A stretch of DNA of 64,000 bases from Moritella yayanosii (GCF_900465055.1 NZ_LS483250.1:558001-622000), one strand, 5' to 3'; shown: positions 25,030-35,134, counted from the first letter of the stretch. Translations and numbers: made by a program. Notes: generated by a model not told the origin, from the letters alone.

Positions 25030-28000
25030 TGAAACAAGATATCGCTGCCTATTTTATTAAAAATAAAGTAATTAGCTGGATGATCACACTGATCTTCTTA
25101 ATTGGCGGAACCATGGCTTTTTTCGGCTTAGGTCGATTAGAAGATCCGGCATTTACAATTAAAGACGCAATGGTTGTGACTTCTTATCCTGGAGCCACAC
25201 CATTACAAGTGGAAGAAGAAGTTACTTATCCATTAGAAAAAGCCATACAGCAGCTGACATATGTAGATGAAGTCAACTCTATTTCGAGCCGTGGTTTGTC
25301 ACAAATCACGGTGACGATGAAGAACAAGTATGGGCCGGATGATTTACCACAAATTTGGGATGAATTGCGCCGTAAAGTCAATGATATTAAATCCCATTTA
25401 CCACCGGGTGTCGCAGAACCGTCAGTTATTGATGATTTTGGTGATGTTTACGGTATTTTGTTAGCGATCACTGGCGATGATTACTCCTATAAAGAGCTAA
25501 ATGATTATGTTGACTATTTACGTCGAGAAATAGAACTCGTTGATGGTGTTGGTAAAGTCTCAGTCACTGGCGTGCAGCAAGAGCAGGTCTTTATTGAAAT
25601 GTCGATGCAACGTTTAAGCAGTTTGGGCATTTCGCCGACGACTATTTACAATACGTTGGCCACCCAAAATCTGGTATCCAGTGCTGGTGCAGTAAGGATT
25701 GGGACGGAATATATCCGTATTCATCCAACGGGGGAGTTTACGGATGTTGATGCCTTAGGTGATTTGATTATTACTGAAACGGGCGCACAAGGATTAATTT
25801 ATTTACGCGATGTGGCAACGATTAGTCGTGGTTTTAAAGAAGTACCTGATAATTTAGTTACTTTTAATGGCAAGGTCGCATTGAATGTCGGTGTCTCATT
25901 TATTGCGGGTGTTAATGTTGTAGAAAAAGGGAAGGGCGTTTATCAACGTTTAAGTGAACTCAAAGAGCAGCAACCGATAGGTATCGATATTGATGTTGTT
26001 TATAGCCAACCTGACGAAGTCGATAAGTCTGTTAAAGGTTTCATTTCTAGTTTAGGTCAAGCTATTGCTATTGTTATCGTAGTTTTACTTTTATTCATGG
26101 GGGTTCGTGCTGGTGTTCTAATTGGGCTAATTCTGTTGCTTACCGTGTTGGGGACGTTTTTGTTCATGAATCTAATGGCAATTGATCTACAGCGTATTTC
26201 GCTTGGTGGATTAGTGATCGCATTAGGTATGCTGGTGGACAACGCCATCGTCGTGGTCGAAGGTATTTTAATTGGGATTCAAAAAGGTCGAACTCGCCTG
26301 CAGGCTGCAACCGATATTGTCACCCAGACTAAATGGCCTCTATTAGGTGCAACGGTTATTGCTGTTACCGCATTCGCTCCAATTGGTTTATCTCAAGATT
26401 CGACAGGTGAATATACGCAAACGCTATTTAGTGTTTTACTTATTTCGTTGATGTTGAGTTGGTTTACGGCGATATCATTGACACCATTTTTTGCGGATAT
26501 GTTCTTTAAAGGTCTTAAAGTCGATGCAGCTAGTGAAGACAATGACCCGTACAAAGGGGTTGTCTTTGTTGTTTATAAACGCGTATTAGAAAAATGTATG
26601 AAAAATGCGTGGACAACGGTATTCACATTAATCTTGATGCTGGTGGCTAGTTTGTATGGCTTCACACAGTTAAAACAATCGTTTTTCCCTTCGTCAACCA
26701 CACCGATGTTTATGGTTGATGTTTGGCTACCGGAAGGTACAGATATTCGAGCTACCAGTGAAAAACTACGTGAACTAGACGCGATGGTAAGAGCTCATGA
26801 GGATGTTACACATGTATCTTCTAGCACGGGCAAAGGTTCTCAGCGCTTTATGTTGACCTACGCGCCAGAGAAAAGCTATGCATCGTATGGTGAATTAATT
26901 GTGCGTGTTGCTAGTTATGACGATGTAATGCCAATGTTACGTAAAGTGAGCGCGGAACTTGATTCACTTCATCCTGATATTGAATATAAACTAAAACGTA
27001 TCGAATTAGGACCTTCTTCCGGTTCTAAGATTGAAGCGCGTTTAGTGGGTTCTGATCCAACGGTATTACGTGGCTTAGCACAACAAGCAATTGATATTAT
27101 GCGAGCCGATCCAGGGGCATTTAACGTGCGCCATGACTGGCGTGAACGGACTAAGGTGATTGAACCTGTGTTTAACGAAAGTCAGGCTCGTCGCTACGGT
27201 ATCACTAAGTCTGACGTTGATGATTTATTGCAAATGGCATTCTCGGGCTTGGCTGTGGGTCTTTATCGTGATGGGACCAACTTACTCCCCATTATCGCGC
27301 GATTACCTGAAAAAGAACGGGTGGATATCAGTACTATTGAAGGTATGAAGATCTGGAGTCCTGTGTTAAAAGGTTATGTGCCGTTACAGCAAGTGATTTT
27401 AGCTGTAAATATTCGTTGGGAAGATCCGATTGTCGTCCGCAAAAACCGTAAACGCATGTTAACTATATTTGCTGACCCAGATCCATTAGGTGAAGAGACT
27501 GCTGCAACGCTACAAAAACGTATTCAACCGTTAATCGAAGCAATCGATTTTCCACCGGGTTACTCATTAGAGTGGGGTGGTGAGTATGAATCGTCTGCAG
27601 ACGCACAAGCATCATTGTTCCAAACGATGCCTATGGGATATCTGTTCATGTTCTTAATCACGATATTCTTGTTTAATAACGTGAAAAATGCAGTGATTGT
27701 ATGGGCAACTGTACCATTGTCGATTATCGGTGTGACAACTGGACTCTTGGTGCTTAATACGCCATTTGGTTTTATGGCCTTGCTCGGTTTCTTGAGTCTG
27801 TCTGGTATGTTGGTTAAAAACGGCATTGTATTAATGGATCAGATTGATATTGAAATACAAAGTGGTAAAGATCGTTATCAAGCTGTTGTTGATGCGTCTG
27901 TGAGTCGTGTTCGTCCTGTATGTATGGCCGCGATCACAACCGTACTGGGGATGATCCCGTTACTTCCTGATGTTTTCTTTAAGCCAATGGCGGTAACTAT

Positions 28001-28097
28001 TATGTTTGGTTTAGGCTTCGCGACGGTATTGACCTTACTTGTGGTGCCTGTACTTTATCGCATGCTTCACGGACTTGAAGTAAAAAGCAGTAGCTAG
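25029..28097 (+). CDS. RND multidrug-type efflux permease
   Basis: A proton-driven inner-membrane pump, 1022 residues, with the usual 12 membrane helices in two repeats and two large periplasmic loops. An N-terminal helix is followed by VVTSYPGATPLQVEEEVTYP near 49-68. Helix 4 has the proton-relay aspartates in GLVIALGMLVDNAIVVVEG near 394-412, and the second repeat ends with SGMLVKNGIVLMDQ near 925-938. It belongs to the HAE-1-like group and, with two adaptor genes upstream, resembles TriC. Substrate is unknown. The Fur-like box and the siderophore receptor upstream raise the possibility that it exports an iron chelator; this is inference. A terminator follows. Confidence 0.9.
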   Translation: MKQDIAAYFIKNKVISWMITLIFLIGGTMAFFGLGRLEDPAFTIKDAMVVTSYPGATPLQVEEEVTYPLEKAIQQLTYVDEVNSISSRGLSQITVTMKNKYGPDDLPQIWDELRRKVNDIKSHLPPGVAEPSVIDDFGDVYGILLAITGDDYSYKELNDYVDYLRREIELVDGVGKVSVTGVQQEQVFIEMSMQRLSSLGISPTTIYNTLATQNLVSSAGAVRIGTEYIRIHPTGEFTDVDALGDLIITETGAQGLIYLRDVATISRGFKEVPDNLVTFNGKVALNVGVSFIAGVNVVEKGKGVYQRLSELKEQQPIGIDIDVVYSQPDEVDKSVKGFISSLGQAIAIVIVVLLLFMGVRAGVLIGLILLLTVLGTFLFMNLMAIDLQRISLGGLVIALGMLVDNAIVVVEGILIGIQKGRTRLQAATDIVTQTKWPLLGATVIAVTAFAPIGLSQDSTGEYTQTLFSVLLISLMLSWFTAISLTPFFADMFFKGLKVDAASEDNDPYKGVVFVVYKRVLEKCMKNAWTTVFTLILMLVASLYGFTQLKQSFFPSSTTPMFMVDVWLPEGTDIRATSEKLRELDAMVRAHEDVTHVSSSTGKGSQRFMLTYAPEKSYASYGELIVRVASYDDVMPMLRKVSAELDSLHPDIEYKLKRIELGPSSGSKIEARLVGSDPTVLRGLAQQAIDIMRADPGAFNVRHDWRERTKVIEPVFNESQARRYGITKSDVDDLLQMAFSGLAVGLYRDGTNLLPIIARLPEKERVDISTIEGMKIWSPVLKGYVPLQQVILAVNIRWEDPIVVRKNRKRMLTIFADPDPLGEETAATLQKRIQPLIEAIDFPPGYSLEWGGEYESSADAQASLFQTMPMGYLFMFLITIFLFNNVKNAVIVWATVPLSIIGVTTGLLVLNTPFGFMALLGFLSLSGMLVKNGIVLMDQIDIEIQSGKDRYQAVVDASVSRVRPVCMAAITTVLGMIPLLPDVFFKPMAVTIMFGLGFATVLTLLVVPVLYRMLHGLEVKSSS

Positions 28098-28124
28098 TTA
28101 AGTCATCGACATTAGTGCTAGAGT

Positions 28125-28164
28125 AAGGAGCCAACTGTTTTGAAAAACACCGTTGGCTCCTTTT
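28125..28164. terminator. Bidirectional Rho-independent terminator
   Basis: AAGGAGCCAAC (28125-28135) pairs perfectly with GTTGGCTCCTT (28152-28162) and is followed by TTTT. It separates the RND operon from the convergent chemotaxis-receptor gene. Confidence 0.85.
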
Positions 28165-28166
28165 AA

Positions 28167-29750
28167 TTAGTTTTTTTGAAATTGACTAATTAAGCGTTGC
28201 ATTGCTTCTAATCTATTAACTAACAGACGAGTGCTTTCAACAGAGTCATCACTGGTTTTTGAAGTCGCGGCACTGAGTTGACCAATATGCTCAACGTTAC
28301 GTAAAATATCATCACTCACGCCTGCTTGCTCCTCAACGGCAGAAGCGATCTGATGGCTGCTGTCTGTAACTCGGTTTAACTTATGGTTAATTTCCTCTAA
28401 ACGTGTACCTGTTTCTGCGGCTTGATCATTACATTGTTGGGATAATGTTACTCCCCGATCTACCGATTCAACAGCCTGACCTGCGGTTTGCTGTAATTTT
28501 GTGATCATCTGCTGGATCTCCCCCGTTGATGCCTGCGTTTTTTGGGCTAAAGATCGCACTTCATCAGCAACAACAGCAAAACCACGACCTTGTTCACCAG
28601 CGCGTGCCGCTTCAATCGCGGCGTTTAATGCCAATAAATTAGTTTGATCTGCGATCGCACCAATCACGTCCAGAATCGTTTCAATTTGTACACAATCTTC
28701 AGATAATATGTTTATCACACGTTTCGAATTATCTAATTCTTGGTGTAACGAATGCACTGAATTGATGGTGGTTTCGACACTTTGTTGTCCTTCAGTTGAC
28801 ATTTTTTGTGCTTCGGAGGTCAGTAAAGATGCTTGCACGGCACTTTCTGCAATATCACGAACAGAGAGTGACATTTGTTCCATGGCGACACTGACCTGTT
28901 CTGTGGCATCATTCTGCTGTTCTAGATTGGTTTTTATCTGTAGGGCTTGGGAAAATTCTTCTTCCGCTGAGAGCAAGAGATCTGCTGACGTTTCACTAAC
29001 ACGGCCGACAATGGCTCGTAGTTCTGCTTGGCGCATTTTTAGTGCCAGTTCGATTGCTGAGAAATCGTCTTTTTTACCCGTATAGACATGCTCCATTAAC
29101 GGGTTATCATATGCTTCCTTAGCCAATGCCGCTAATTGATTAATTCGAGTTTGTGTATACTTAATTATGATAAAACAACATAACATCGTGACGGCCATCG
29201 CGACGGTTAATGGTGATATACCCGCGATGAACAGTTGTGCAGCTAAAAGCAGCAGGGTGATCCCGGTTAAAATGAGTAATATGGTGTTTTGTTTAAAGCG
29301 CAGTTGAGAAGCTTTGGAAGACTTACCTGTGTGCATTTTTTGATACAGTGCTGAGGCCCGAGTTACCGTCTCTCGATCAGGTTTGCTCCGCACTGATTGA
29401 TATTCAATGATTTGCCCCTGCTCATTGGTAATTGGCGTAACAAAAGCTGAAACCCAGTAATGGCTACCATTTTTACAGCTGTTTTTTACCAATCCCATCC
29501 AACTTTTACCGGAACTGATATATTGCCAGAGCTGTGAAAAAGCTTGTTTGGGCATATCTGGGTGCCGGATTAAATTATGCGGCTGTTCATACATTTCATC
29601 TGCTGTATATCCGGCAACATCACAAAAGTGTTGATTGGTGTAAGTTATATTACTTTGTGGATTTGTTGTTGATATTAGATTTAACGTGGCTGAATAATCT
29701 ATTTCATTTTCATGCAACGTTTTTGCAGTGTTCAATTTTGTTGATTTCAT
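28167..29750 (-). CDS. PAS-containing methyl-accepting chemotaxis protein (Aer-like)
   Basis: A signal transducer that feeds the CheA kinase. I start it at ATG 29750; a longer GTG-start frame to 29801 has no ribosome-binding site. In the 527-residue form, residues ~30-125 are a PAS domain ([39 protein letters not shown]), of the kind that binds FAD or haem in Aer-type redox sensors. Two hydrophobic helices follow near 155-195. The C-terminal signalling domain includes the CheA/CheW hairpin ([20 protein letters not shown], then [16 protein letters not shown]). Because there is no periplasmic sensor, it probably senses internal redox or energy state. The gene stands alone, sharing a terminator with the RND operon. 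Confidence 0.9.
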   Translation of the reverse strand: MKSTKLNTAKTLHENEIDYSATLNLISTTNPQSNITYTNQHFCDVAGYTADEMYEQPHNLIRHPDMPKQAFSQLWQYISSGKSWMGLVKNSCKNGSHYWVSAFVTPITNEQGQIIEYQSVRSKPDRETVTRASALYQKMHTGKSSKASQLRFKQNTILLILTGITLLLLAAQLFIAGISPLTVAMAVTMLCCFIIIKYTQTRINQLAALAKEAYDNPLMEHVYTGKKDDFSAIELALKMRQAELRAIVGRVSETSADLLLSAEEEFSQALQIKTNLEQQNDATEQVSVAMEQMSLSVRDIAESAVQASLLTSEAQKMSTEGQQSVETTINSVHSLHQELDNSKRVINILSEDCVQIETILDVIGAIADQTNLLALNAAIEAARAGEQGRGFAVVADEVRSLAQKTQASTGEIQQMITKLQQTAGQAVESVDRGVTLSQQCNDQAAETGTRLEEINHKLNRVTDSSHQIASAVEEQAGVSDDILRNVEHIGQLSAATSKTSDDSVESTRLLVNRLEAMQRLISQFQKN

Positions 29751-30072
29751 TATGTTCTCAATTATGGTCGTAAATTTGTTGTGCTCCTTTTTTATTATCA
29801 CAGTAACATCATGATGTTACCTTGACATATGTTAACTAGACTATTACTTTAGTGTTAATTTATGGTTTATCTGTATTTAATATGCGAAATATACTTAGTG
29901 GTTGCTTCGGTGTGTACTAATTCTCTCAGCAGGATCTTGTAGGTCAACTTATTCTCAATGTTCCTTTTGGTGTTGAGGTCAAAGCAGAAATACAAACGCA
30001 ATTAGAAGAAGCACCTGCGACGTTAAAATAATACTCAAGTCATTCAGCTTCTTATCTTTTTATGTAAGTCAG
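29751..30072. other. Intergenic region with a possible coding relic
   Basis: The region upstream of the chemotaxis gene is AT-rich. Between 29921 and 30031 on the plus strand a short frame reads LVGQLILNVPFGVEVKAEI and ends EEAPATLK then TAA. It looks like the C-terminus of a real protein but I cannot name it and the upstream part is missing. Confidence 0.3.
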
Positions 30073-30963
30073 TTAATTATTATTCTGCAGTCGTTTTAAT
30101 CGAGCATGTAAAAATTCATAAAAACACTTCACCCTGGCACTGTGTTTTGCATCTTTATGATAAACAAACCACATTGCTTCTTCTGATTTAGGTGAGTTCA
30201 ACGGTATCTTTACTAGTGACGGATAAAGCTTCGCTTGATGCTCTCCCATGGGTCCGATTCCCATCCCTTCGATGACAGCCTGGTTAACATCAGGAAAGTG
30301 ATTGCTCTGAAATACAATTCTATTCTGGTCTATGTTATCAACGACATGGCGGACAAAAGGGATCCGGTATTTCTCTGCCGTAGGTAACACCCAATAATGC
30401 TCGTTAAAGCTACTGTTAGTACTCGGTTTTCCGAACTCTTTTACATATTCTTTTGACGCATAATAATGGGTTTTAAACCGCGTTAACTCTTTAACGATCA
30501 GATCTGCGCCGTTGGGTTTTGGCCCTGCACGTAGTGATACGTGAGCGGCTCCAGACTCCAATGACACGATATCATCTGTAGATAATACCTTGATACGAAT
30601 AGCAGGGTAGATATCTCTAAATGCTTTAAGTGCAGGCGCTAACTGTGAAGAATACGAACTGATGGTGGAAATACGTAATTCACCGCTAATATTACTTTCC
30701 ACATTCTGTAATTGATATTCAAGTTTGCTGAAGCGAGCAATGAGTTCTGGTAACTCTGCGAGGAGGATCTTGCCTGCATCAGTCACCTTATAACCGCGTT
30801 GGTGCCGAAAAAACAATTTAATTTCTAAGGCTGTTTCCAACTGGTTAATACGTCGTAGTACAGTCGTATGATTGATATTTAGCGATTTACCTGCTTGGCT
30901 TAAACTGCCATCGATGGCAACTTGATACGCTATTTTGTAATCATCCCAAGAAATGTTTGTCAT
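30073..30963 (-). CDS. LysR-family transcription regulator
   Basis: A 296-residue LysR-type regulator. Residues 1-60 form the winged helix-turn-helix (SLSQAGKSLNINHTTVLRRI near 20-39, LETALEIKLFFR). From ~92 a periplasmic-binding-like effector domain follows (GELRISTISSYSSQLAPALK). It diverges from the cytochrome b561 gene, which starts 197 bases away on the plus strand with YceI behind it; by the usual LysR habit it may control that pair. The inducer is unknown. Confidence 0.85.
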   Translation of the reverse strand: MTNISWDDYKIAYQVAIDGSLSQAGKSLNINHTTVLRRINQLETALEIKLFFRHQRGYKVTDAGKILLAELPELIARFSKLEYQLQNVESNISGELRISTISSYSSQLAPALKAFRDIYPAIRIKVLSTDDIVSLESGAAHVSLRAGPKPNGADLIVKELTRFKTHYYASKEYVKEFGKPSTNSSFNEHYWVLPTAEKYRIPFVRHVVDNIDQNRIVFQSNHFPDVNQAVIEGMGIGPMGEHQAKLYPSLVKIPLNSPKSEEAMWFVYHKDAKHSARVKCFYEFLHARLKRLQNNN

Positions 30964-31160
30964 ATTAAAATTCTTTTAGTGTTGAGTTCAATTACTGAAC
31001 ATTCAAATAAACAAGCGCTTATGCCAGTTACTGTGAATGACGTTATTTACTTTAATGTAAAAGTTCTGTGCATTTATGCACAATAGTTTCGCATTAATGA
31101 CTGTTTTGTAATAGTCAAAATTACCGTATTATGAATTAACTGAGGTGGGGACATACTTGA

Positions 31161-31724
31161 ATGCTAAATAATACTAAAACAGCGTATGGCTGGGTAGCCA
31201 TTTTATTGCACTGGATTATGGCATTAGCCATTTTGGGCATGTTTGGCTTAGGCTTATATATGGTTGAATTAACTTATTATGATGCTTGGTATAAAGGCTC
31301 TCTCTATTTACACAAGAGCATAGGTATTTTATTGTTTGGTTTATTATTGTTTCGTACGTTATGGCGTGGGATCAATATTAATCCTGATAGCGCAGACAAG
31401 TATGCGAGTAAGTTTGAAGTAACAAGCGCGCATTTGGTTCATCTCGGTCTCTATCTGCTGATGTTTACATTAATGATATCGGGATACTTAATTTCGACTG
31501 CGGATGGACGTGGCATCATGGTGTTTGAGATATTTAACGTACCTGCGTTCCCATTGTCTGTTGCTAATCAAGAGGACATCGCGGGTGAAATACATGAAAT
31601 TTTGGCATGGGTATTAGTGCTGTTAGCTGGAGTGCACGCATTAGCTGCGGTTAAACATCATGTTATCAATAAGAATAAGACACTTGTGCGTATGTTGAAA
31701 GTACAAACAACAGAAAATAAATAA
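31161..31724 (+). CDS. Cytochrome b561 family protein
   Basis: A 187-residue inner-membrane dihaem b-type cytochrome with four membrane helices. The histidines expected to hold haem occur in LLHWIMAL (helix 1), LHKSIGILLF (helix 2), HLVHLGLYLLMF (helix 3) and IHEILAWVLVL (helix 4). It probably passes electrons from quinol to a periplasmic acceptor; family members scavenge superoxide (CybB). A YceI gene follows 68 bases downstream, a common pairing. YceI proteins bind isoprenoid quinone-like lipids, so the two may work on the same pool. Confidence 0.85.
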   Translation: MLNNTKTAYGWVAILLHWIMALAILGMFGLGLYMVELTYYDAWYKGSLYLHKSIGILLFGLLLFRTLWRGININPDSADKYASKFEVTSAHLVHLGLYLLMFTLMISGYLISTADGRGIMVFEIFNVPAFPLSVANQEDIAGEIHEILAWVLVLLAGVHALAAVKHHVINKNKTLVRMLKVQTTENK

Positions 31725-31792
31725 CGACTTTATCGAGTATGAAGACGCAATGAAAAATTCATAATTAAAGCTAGATTAAAATGGGGAATATG

Positions 31793-32380
31793 ATGAAAAA
31801 ACAAATTTTAGCTGTTGCTATAACAGCAAGTTCACTGTTCACTGCTGTGGCACCCAATGTAGCTCAGGCTGCAGATTACAATATTGATGTTGCCGGTGCA
31901 CATGCTTCTGTACAGTTTAAAATTAAGCATTTAGGTTACAGTTGGTTACTGGGTCGTTTTAATACGTTTGATGGAGATTTTTCGTATGATGCTAAATCGC
32001 CAAACGCGTCGCAAATCAATCTAATTATTGATACTGCAAGTTTAGATTCTAATCATGCCGAGCGTGATAAGCATTTAAAAAGTGATGATTTTTTGGACGT
32101 GAAGAAATTCCCGAAAGCAAAGTTCAGAAGTCAAAGTATCAAATTTAGTGATGATACAAATGGCATGGTTACGGGGCTATTCACCTTAAAAGGCATTACT
32201 AAGACAATCACTTTCCCTATTACAAAAGTGGGTGAAGGTGCCGATCCTTGGGGTGGCCACCGCGTTGGATTCACGGGTGAAGCAAGTTTGAAACTAACTG
32301 ATTATGGCATTACGACTGATCTTGGACCTGCATCTGTGTATGTAGATATGACGTTTAATATTGAAGGTGTGCGTCTGTAA
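31793..32380 (+). CDS. YceI family periplasmic lipid-binding protein
   Basis: A secreted lipocalin-like barrel that in characterised members binds a polyisoprenoid. I prefer ATG 31793, or the adjacent ATG 31790, over the ATG at 31781, because GGGGA at 31783-31787 is a good ribosome-binding site for the inner start. A signal peptide ends APNVAQAA. The mature part shows DVAGAHASVQFKIKHLGYSW near residues 30-49, DSNHAERDKHLKSDDFLDV and KAKFRSQSIKF, the YceI hallmarks. It probably shares a transcript with cytochrome b561; a terminator follows at 32402-32433. Confidence 0.9.
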   Translation: MKKQILAVAITASSLFTAVAPNVAQAADYNIDVAGAHASVQFKIKHLGYSWLLGRFNTFDGDFSYDAKSPNASQINLIIDTASLDSNHAERDKHLKSDDFLDVKKFPKAKFRSQSIKFSDDTNGMVTGLFTLKGITKTITFPITKVGEGADPWGGHRVGFTGEASLKLTDYGITTDLGPASVYVDMTFNIEGVRL

Positions 32381-32401
32381 ATTGGTTGTTTGTTTAGCGT
32401 T

Positions 32402-32436
32402 AAAGCCAGTCGCTGTTGTCAGTGACTGGCTTTATG
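32402..32436. terminator. Terminator hairpin
   Basis: AAAGCCAGTC (32402-32411) pairs with GACTGGCTTT (32424-32433). It lies between the YceI gene and the convergent flippase-like gene and can serve both. Confidence 0.8.
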
Positions 32437-32459
32437 CATTTCAATCCTTGCTGATTGGG

Positions 32460-33737
32460 TTAAACAGGCTGATGAATCAGCTTAATATTGTGGCTCTTTA
32501 AAATTTGTCGTTCTACGATGCTGGATAAGATAAACATCATCAAGTAACCGCTGCATAAAGCGATAATAATGGCGACGACATTGTCGGTAAATCGGCTTAA
32601 TAATTCGAATGAAAGTATGAGTGTGATAATACCGCTGATCCGAATACATAAACTATACATAAAATGCCCATGCGCTTTAATATAAGCAAGCTGATAAGCA
32701 TTCAGCATCATAAAAATAAAGAAGAATGAAAAATGCAGCAGAACAGGAATTGCGCCAGCGTATTCATGAGGGAAAAGTGTAAGCACTAATGATTCACCAA
32801 ACAACAGCATGACCAAGAAAAACAGACTGCTAACAGCGAAAGATACTTTAAATACCCATTGGCGGATAAGTTTGATTTGTTGATGGTCGCCATTTCGGAC
32901 ACACACCGCCAGCTCGGGTAATACAAACCGATAGATAGGAAACACGAATAGCAGGGTTAAATAAGTAAATACCGGACGTACCACAACTTGGAAATCACCT
33001 AACTCGTCCACACTAAAATGTCGAATGGTCAGCAGTACGGTAATGTATATCATTAAAATACTCGCGCCAGCTTCAAGTGATGCGGTGAAGCTTTTTTTTA
33101 CAAAATTAACTAAGTTGGGATCGAAATGTACACCAGTTAAAGGGCGCGTTGAAATATCTCTGCGACGTTTTTTAAACATGTAAGCGGCAATGGCAAGTGA
33201 TGATAGGGTTAAACCCATAAACAGTGATACCAAGGCATCTAAGTTAAATATGTAATAACAAACAAAAAACATGAGTACATTCGCGAGAGGTTCTAACCAA
33301 ACGACTTTATTCGAAATACTGTATAATCGATACATGGCAATAAGATTAGTGAAATATACTTTTAGTCCCATCCCCAAGATAATGCCCACCAACTGGTAAT
33401 AACTGACGTCAATATCTAACTGATGCTTAATGTAGGGGATCACAACTCCCCAAGTAATAAGTACCATGGTCATTAAACTATAGCGAAACACGTTAATGAT
33501 ATCGCGGTCATTCTGTGTTTGTGAATAACTCACCACCATTGATGAACGAAATCCGGTCATTAATATTAACGACAAAGAGATTAGATCGACGACGCTGTGG
33601 AACAGAGCAAGGTCATCTTTTGGGACCCAGTGTGCTAACCAAATCTTAAAGCTAAAACCGATAGCAATGCTGATTAATGTGACCCAGATACCTTGGGTAA
33701 AGGCACTTTTTACTCGGTTTAGTGATGTATTTTGCAT
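32460..33737 (-). CDS. Polysaccharide/oligosaccharide flippase-like membrane protein
   Basis: An integral membrane protein with about 12 helices, resembling the MVF/polysaccharide-export flippase superfamily (Wzx-like). I start it at ATG 33737 (MQNTSLNRVKSAFTQGIW); the frame stays open to 33845, but that extension covers a Fur-like box and reads as unlikely protein. Conserved traits are the amphipathic N-terminal TQGIWVTLISIAIGFSFKIW, a long central loop with KKRRRDIS and VVRPVFTYLTLLF in the second half. No glycosyltransferase genes are nearby, so the substrate is unclear; an orphan transporter of lipid-linked sugar or another amphiphile is possible. Confidence 0.65.
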   Translation of the reverse strand: MQNTSLNRVKSAFTQGIWVTLISIAIGFSFKIWLAHWVPKDDLALFHSVVDLISLSLILMTGFRSSMVVSYSQTQNDRDIINVFRYSLMTMVLITWGVVIPYIKHQLDIDVSYYQLVGIILGMGLKVYFTNLIAMYRLYSISNKVVWLEPLANVLMFFVCYYIFNLDALVSLFMGLTLSSLAIAAYMFKKRRRDISTRPLTGVHFDPNLVNFVKKSFTASLEAGASILMIYITVLLTIRHFSVDELGDFQVVVRPVFTYLTLLFVFPIYRFVLPELAVCVRNGDHQQIKLIRQWVFKVSFAVSSLFFLVMLLFGESLVLTLFPHEYAGAIPVLLHFSFFFIFMMLNAYQLAYIKAHGHFMYSLCIRISGIITLILSFELLSRFTDNVVAIIIALCSGYLMMFILSSIVERQILKSHNIKLIHQPV

Positions 33738-33823
33738 AGTGGCCATGTTAGTGAATAAATGTATACGAGCACTCGTAAGTGCTAGTAATGATGAAAATAA
33801 TGAGTGGTACAGTATATTGCAAG

Positions 33824-33838
33824 TGAAAATCATTCGCA
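33824..33838 (-). promoter_or_regulatory. Fur-box-like site upstream of the flippase-like gene
   Basis: TGAAAATCATTCGCA matches the Fur 7-1-7 consensus at 11 of 14 positions and overlaps further GCAATTGCATCTCA half-sites, as in extended Fur operators. It lies ~87 bases before the preferred start at 33737. Confidence 0.4.
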
Positions 33839-33981
33839 ATTGCATCTCATTATTTTAATTAACCATTCTCTGAAACTGGATGTCTGCTTTGTTGAATATC
33901 AAGATAATATAGCTAGTTTTAGTCAATTGTAGTAGTTTATTTTCAATAGTTTATTCATGAATATTTTCGGAGCTAGGCCAT

Positions 33982-34614
33982 ATGGCGAGCATAATTTGTT
34001 TTGGTGATAGTATTACTCGTGGCGAAAGTGACGCGATATATGGTGGTTGGGCTGATCGCATTAAAACGCGCTGCTTGAGTCGCATAATAAGTGCAACAGT
34101 TTCTGGAAGCGGATCAGATAGGATTAGTGTCTTTAATATGGGCATTAGTGGTGAAACAACAAATGGTTTAATCCAACGTTTTCAACATGAGTTTGTTACC
34201 CGTTTAGCAGACGATAAGCAAAATACAGTATTGTTTGGCTATGGCGCAAATGATCTTGCTAAGCAAGACGGTAACTACCTTGTTGATATTGAAACGTATA
34301 TTGACAACATAAGTCGCTGTATGGAGTTCTCACTTGAGAAGGACGCTAATGTTGTGCTGATTAATGTCACGCCAATTGCAGCCCAGCTTGATGGCATTCC
34401 TAATGTCAATAACCGCATTCGCAATGATGAAACCATTCGTCGTTACAACCAAGCTTTGTTAACATTGTCTGTGAAGTACAGTGTGAATTTGATTGATGTT
34501 TACACGCCGTTTAATGACAATAAAGAAGCCTATTTAACGGCAGATGGATTACACCCAAACAGTGCCGGGCATGAGTTGCTATATCAAGTAATAAGCTCGT
34601 CTTTGTTATCGTAA
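33982..34614 (+). CDS. SGNH/GDSL-family esterase
   Basis: A hydrolase of 210 residues with no signal peptide, so probably cytoplasmic. All four SGNH blocks are present: GDSIT with Ser10 as nucleophile, MGISG with Gly54, GYGANDL with Asn90, and DGLHPN with Asp188 and His191. Members act as lysophospholipase/thioesterase or as carbohydrate esterase. Neighbouring genes do not settle the substrate. A terminator follows at 34689-34719. Confidence 0.85.
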   Translation: MASIICFGDSITRGESDAIYGGWADRIKTRCLSRIISATVSGSGSDRISVFNMGISGETTNGLIQRFQHEFVTRLADDKQNTVLFGYGANDLAKQDGNYLVDIETYIDNISRCMEFSLEKDANVVLINVTPIAAQLDGIPNVNNRIRNDETIRRYNQALLTLSVKYSVNLIDVYTPFNDNKEAYLTADGLHPNSAGHELLYQVISSSLLS

Positions 34615-34688
34615 CCTTAATATGTAAGCATTAAATAGACTGTAAGTGTTTGTGCAATAAGGATGATTGCATTAATTATGACCTATAG

Positions 34689-34719
34689 GCCCTCAATCTT
34701 TCATTTTATTGGGGGCTTT
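34689..34719 (+). terminator. Terminator hairpin
   Basis: GCCCTCAAT (34689-34697) pairs with ATTGGGGGC (34708-34716), with one T-G wobble, and is followed by TTT. It lies downstream of the esterase gene. Confidence 0.65.
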
Positions 34720-34811
34720 GTTGATCTAGCCCTATTTCCTCTGTTTTTAATTTACAATCTTCTTTGAAGCCCCTATTATGAAACTATCCCTATTAAAAAA
34801 AGCGAGCAATT

Positions 34812-35048
34812 ATGACTAAAAAGTATTCTGATACACTGTTTGAAGAAATGAAATTACTGGCTAAATTCCCAACACAATCTCAATTAGAAGGTATTAAGAT
34901 TCATAATGAAGCTAGCCCCTCTGTTATTAGTGCGGCGAAATCACTTTTTGATAAAGGCCTTATTTCACAAGAAGACGGTGGGTATTTAACCGATAGCGGT
35001 ATTGAAACAGCAAATAACCTACACAGCGTTTTAGCACCATTGAGCTAA
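34812..35048 (+). CDS. Small conserved protein (TIGR02647 type)
   Basis: A 78-residue protein with QSQLEGIKIHNEASPSVISA then LFDKGLISQEDGGYLTDSG, matching a short gammaproteobacterial family of unknown function (TIGR02647). The pattern of a small helical domain followed by GYLTDSGIETA suggests a winged-helix-like fold, but no role is known. It is flanked by an esterase and a convergent acyltransferase gene. Confidence 0.7.
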   Translation: MTKKYSDTLFEEMKLLAKFPTQSQLEGIKIHNEASPSVISAAKSLFDKGLISQEDGGYLTDSGIETANNLHSVLAPLS

Positions 35049-35134
35049 ATAAATAATGCTATTATCTAAAGCAGTTAGCCGCTGTGATATGGCTACTAAC
35101 TGCAATTCCTCTATTGATTTACTTATCTACTGAT

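Noticed and set aside
29534-29773. Open frames opposite long genes (for example inside the chemotaxis receptor, pumps, nrfA and nrfE)
   Set aside because: They lie antisense or out of frame to clear coding sequence, lack ribosome-binding sites and resemble no proteins.
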